Source of the DNA: CAYRCU01 sp964422865
GTDB lineage: Bacteria; Patescibacteriota; Microgenomatia; UBA8517
Direction: 5' to 3'
Assembly: GCA_964422865.1 (NCBI GenBank)
Contig: CAYRCU010000011.1
Span: forward strand, 1 to 30,812
DNA length: 30,812 nt
Below the pieces are notes generated by a model. That model made no database searches, was not told where the DNA came from, and saw only the letters and a list, made by a program, of their open reading frames with translations. The translations under genes were made by a program, and so were the position numbers. This document shows, piece by piece, positions 29,359-30,812 of the stretch. How positions within the stretch are numbered: position 1 is the stretch's first letter; each line of letters starts with the position of its first letter.

Positions 29359-30812
29359 TTATATAACTGCTCTTTTTTCATCAACTGGAATAAGTCTACC
29401 AACTATAACATTTTCTTTCAGACCGAGCAGTGAATCTTCTTTTCCTATTAGTGCTGATTCGCCGAGAACTGAAGTTGTCTGTTGGAAAGAAGCTGCCGAC
29501 AGCCAAGATTCTGTTGCTATTGCACGGCGAGTTATTCCCAAAATAATCTGACGTGCCGTGGCCGGTTCACCACCTGCCGCAAGAGTTGCTTCATTTTCTT
29601 CTTCAAATCTGGCTCTGCTTACCTGATCACCCGGAAGAAGACTGGTATCTCCAGAAGAAAGAATCTTGACTTCATCACTCATTTTTCTGACGATTACTTC
29701 AAAGTGTTTGTCTGAAATAGAAATTCCTTGGGATTCATAGACAGCTTGGAGTCCTTGTACCAAATATTCTTGAGCTTTTGAAAGGCCGCAGACCTTTAGA
29801 ACTTCGTTTACATCCAAGTTGCCGTCCGAAAGCTGTGTTCCTGCTTCTATCTTCTGGCCGGATTTAACAAGCGGCTTATTGACTCTGGGGATTAAATATT
29901 CCGCCTCTTCCTTTGGTTTTGAAGAGAAATTTTTGACTACTATGCGCCATCCTTCTTCTTTTTCCTCGACCTTAACCTTACCTGAAATCTCTGAAAGAGG
30001 TGCAACGGATTTTGGCATGCGAGCTTCAAACAGCTCCTCGACGCGCGGTAAACCTTGAGTCACATCGATACCGACTACTCCTCCCGAGTGTTTTGTTCTC
30101 ATGGTTAGCTGTGTACCGGGCTCGCCGATTGATTGCGCTGCGAGTACTCCTGCCGGAGTCCCGATTTCCACTTCTTTTTTCTTTGAAAGATCCCATCCAT
30201 AACACTTTTTACAAATTCCATGTCTTGCCTCACAATGAAGAGGAGATCTGATTGCTACTTTTTCTATATTTTCCGCTTCTATTTTTTGGACGGCTTCTTC
30301 GTCAATTATTTTTCCTTTGTCGACTATTGTTTTTCCCTTTTTGGTCTTAATATCGGCCGCTGCGAACCTGCCTACGATTCTTCTGGAGAATGCTTTTGGA
30401 CGGGTAGATTTTTCAATTAACAATGATTTTTTGGTCTTGCAATCTTCCGCGCGAATAATTACGTCATGAGCGACATCCACAAGGCGTCTTGTTAAATATC
30501 CCGCGTCGGCAGTTTTGAGAGCTGTGTCTGTAAGACCTTTTCTGGAACCTCTTGTTGAGGATACATATTCAAAGACCGAGAGGCCTTCGCGAAAATTCGA
30601 TTTAACCGGCAACTCGACAATGTTTCCAAGAGGATCTACTACCAATCCCCGCATGCCGGAGAGTTGTTTGATTTGCTCCCTTGAGGTTCGACCCACTTTT
30701 GCGTCGATTACCATCCTTATTGATCCCTGTGGATCAACAAGTTCCCAGGTTTTATCTGCAATTTCTTCTGTGGTTTCAATCCAAATTGATTCGGCAAGTC
30801 TTTTCTTTTCTT
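29359..30812 (-). CDS. rpoC: RNA polymerase beta' subunit, C-terminal part (5' end outside window)
   Basis: The frame is open to the window edge (upstream codons read E-K-K-R-L-A-E-S-I-W). The ATG at 30714 is internal, so about 483 C-terminal residues are seen. They include the bridge helix ADAGYLTRRLVDVAHD, the zinc site with Cys in AEDCKTK and CEARHGICKKC, and the trigger loop QSIGEPGTQLTMRTKHSGG, in which the usual Phe before the catalytic His is Lys (codon 30091-30093). The stop is followed 8 nt later by rpsL. It forms the polymerase active-site face. Confidence 0.97.
   Translation of the reverse strand, partial: EKKRLAESIWIETTEEIADKTWELVDPQGSIRMVIDAKVGRTSREQIKQLSGMRGLVVDPLGNIVELPVKSNFREGLSVFEYVSSTRGSRKGLTDTALKTADAGYLTRRLVDVAHDVIIRAEDCKTKKSLLIEKSTRPKAFSRRIVGRFAAADIKTKKGKTIVDKGKIIDEEAVQKIEAENIEKVAIRSPLHCEARHGICKKCYGWDLSKKKEVEIGTPAGVLAAQSIGEPGTQLTMRTKHSGGVVGIDVTQGLPRVEELFEARMPKSVAPLSEISGKVKVEEKEEGWRIVVKNFSSKPKEEAEYLIPRVNKPLVKSGQKIEAGTQLSDGNLDVNEVLKVCGLSKAQEYLVQGLQAVYESQGISISDKHFEVIVRKMSDEVKILSSGDTSLLPGDQVSRARFEEENEATLAAGGEPATARQIILGITRRAIATESWLSAASFQQTTSVLGESALIGKEDSLLGLKENVIVGRLIPVDEKRAVI

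Noticed and set aside
1..30812. Mobile element, prophage, CRISPR array or genetic-code change
   Set aside because: No transposase, integrase, spaced direct repeats or att-like sites were seen, and TGA serves as a stop in many intact genes.

Overview
The window looks like a piece of a small-genome, Candidate Phyla Radiation (Patescibacteria) chromosome. It carries an almost uninterrupted bacterial ribosomal-protein supercluster on the minus strand, read from right (30812) to left (9211). There is no rpmD (uL30) between rpsE and rplO, where most bacteria have it; this loss is well known in CPR. Genes are packed with ATGA, TAATG or 1-20 nt junctions, Shine-Dalgarno sequences are rare, and base composition is fairly AT-rich. 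TGA is used as an ordinary stop (for example in rplQ, secY, adk, rpsJ), which argues against the CPR lineages that recode TGA to glycine. Microgenomates is my best guess for the group, but that is only an inference.

Right part (30812-23894): the 3' end of rpoC, then rpsL, rpsG, fusA, tuf, rpsJ and an S4-less TlyA-like rRNA methyltransferase that sits between rpsJ and rplC. tuf has its own strong promoter, with a leader hairpin. A near-consensus promoter lies just after the methyltransferase stop, and a hairpin with a T-run sits directly in front of rplC. This gives an attenuator-like leader with a possible 7-codon leader ORF.

Middle part (23893-9211): S10-spc-alpha clusters in order: rplC, rplD, rplW, rplB, rpsS, rplV, rpsC, rplP, rpmC, rpsQ, rplN, rplX, rplE, rpsN, rpsH, rplF, rplR, rpsE, rplO, secY, adk, map, infA, rpmJ, rpsM, rpsK, rpsD, rpoA, rplQ, rplM, rpsI. 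These supply the ribosome, the Sec channel, methionine removal, initiation factor 1 and the RNA polymerase alpha subunit.

Left part: an AT-rich spacer, a small 68-residue protein with its own promoter and a possible Shine-Dalgarno-masking hairpin, a terminator, and tRNA-Pro(GGG). Then come two translationally coupled genes that each encode two GH130-like beta-propeller domains, followed by recA, recX, rny (RNase Y without a membrane anchor) and an HU-like gene. At the far left, on the plus strand and converging on the HU gene, are the end of an APH-like kinase gene, a 49-residue ORF and a TPR-like protein.

The most unusual points are the methyltransferase inside the S10 cluster, the attenuator-like leader of rplC, the tandem double GH130 genes, the changed G4/G5 motifs of EF-G, the anchorless RNase Y, and promoters placed so close to recA and hup that their mRNAs should be almost leaderless. 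I see no mobile element, CRISPR array or prophage.
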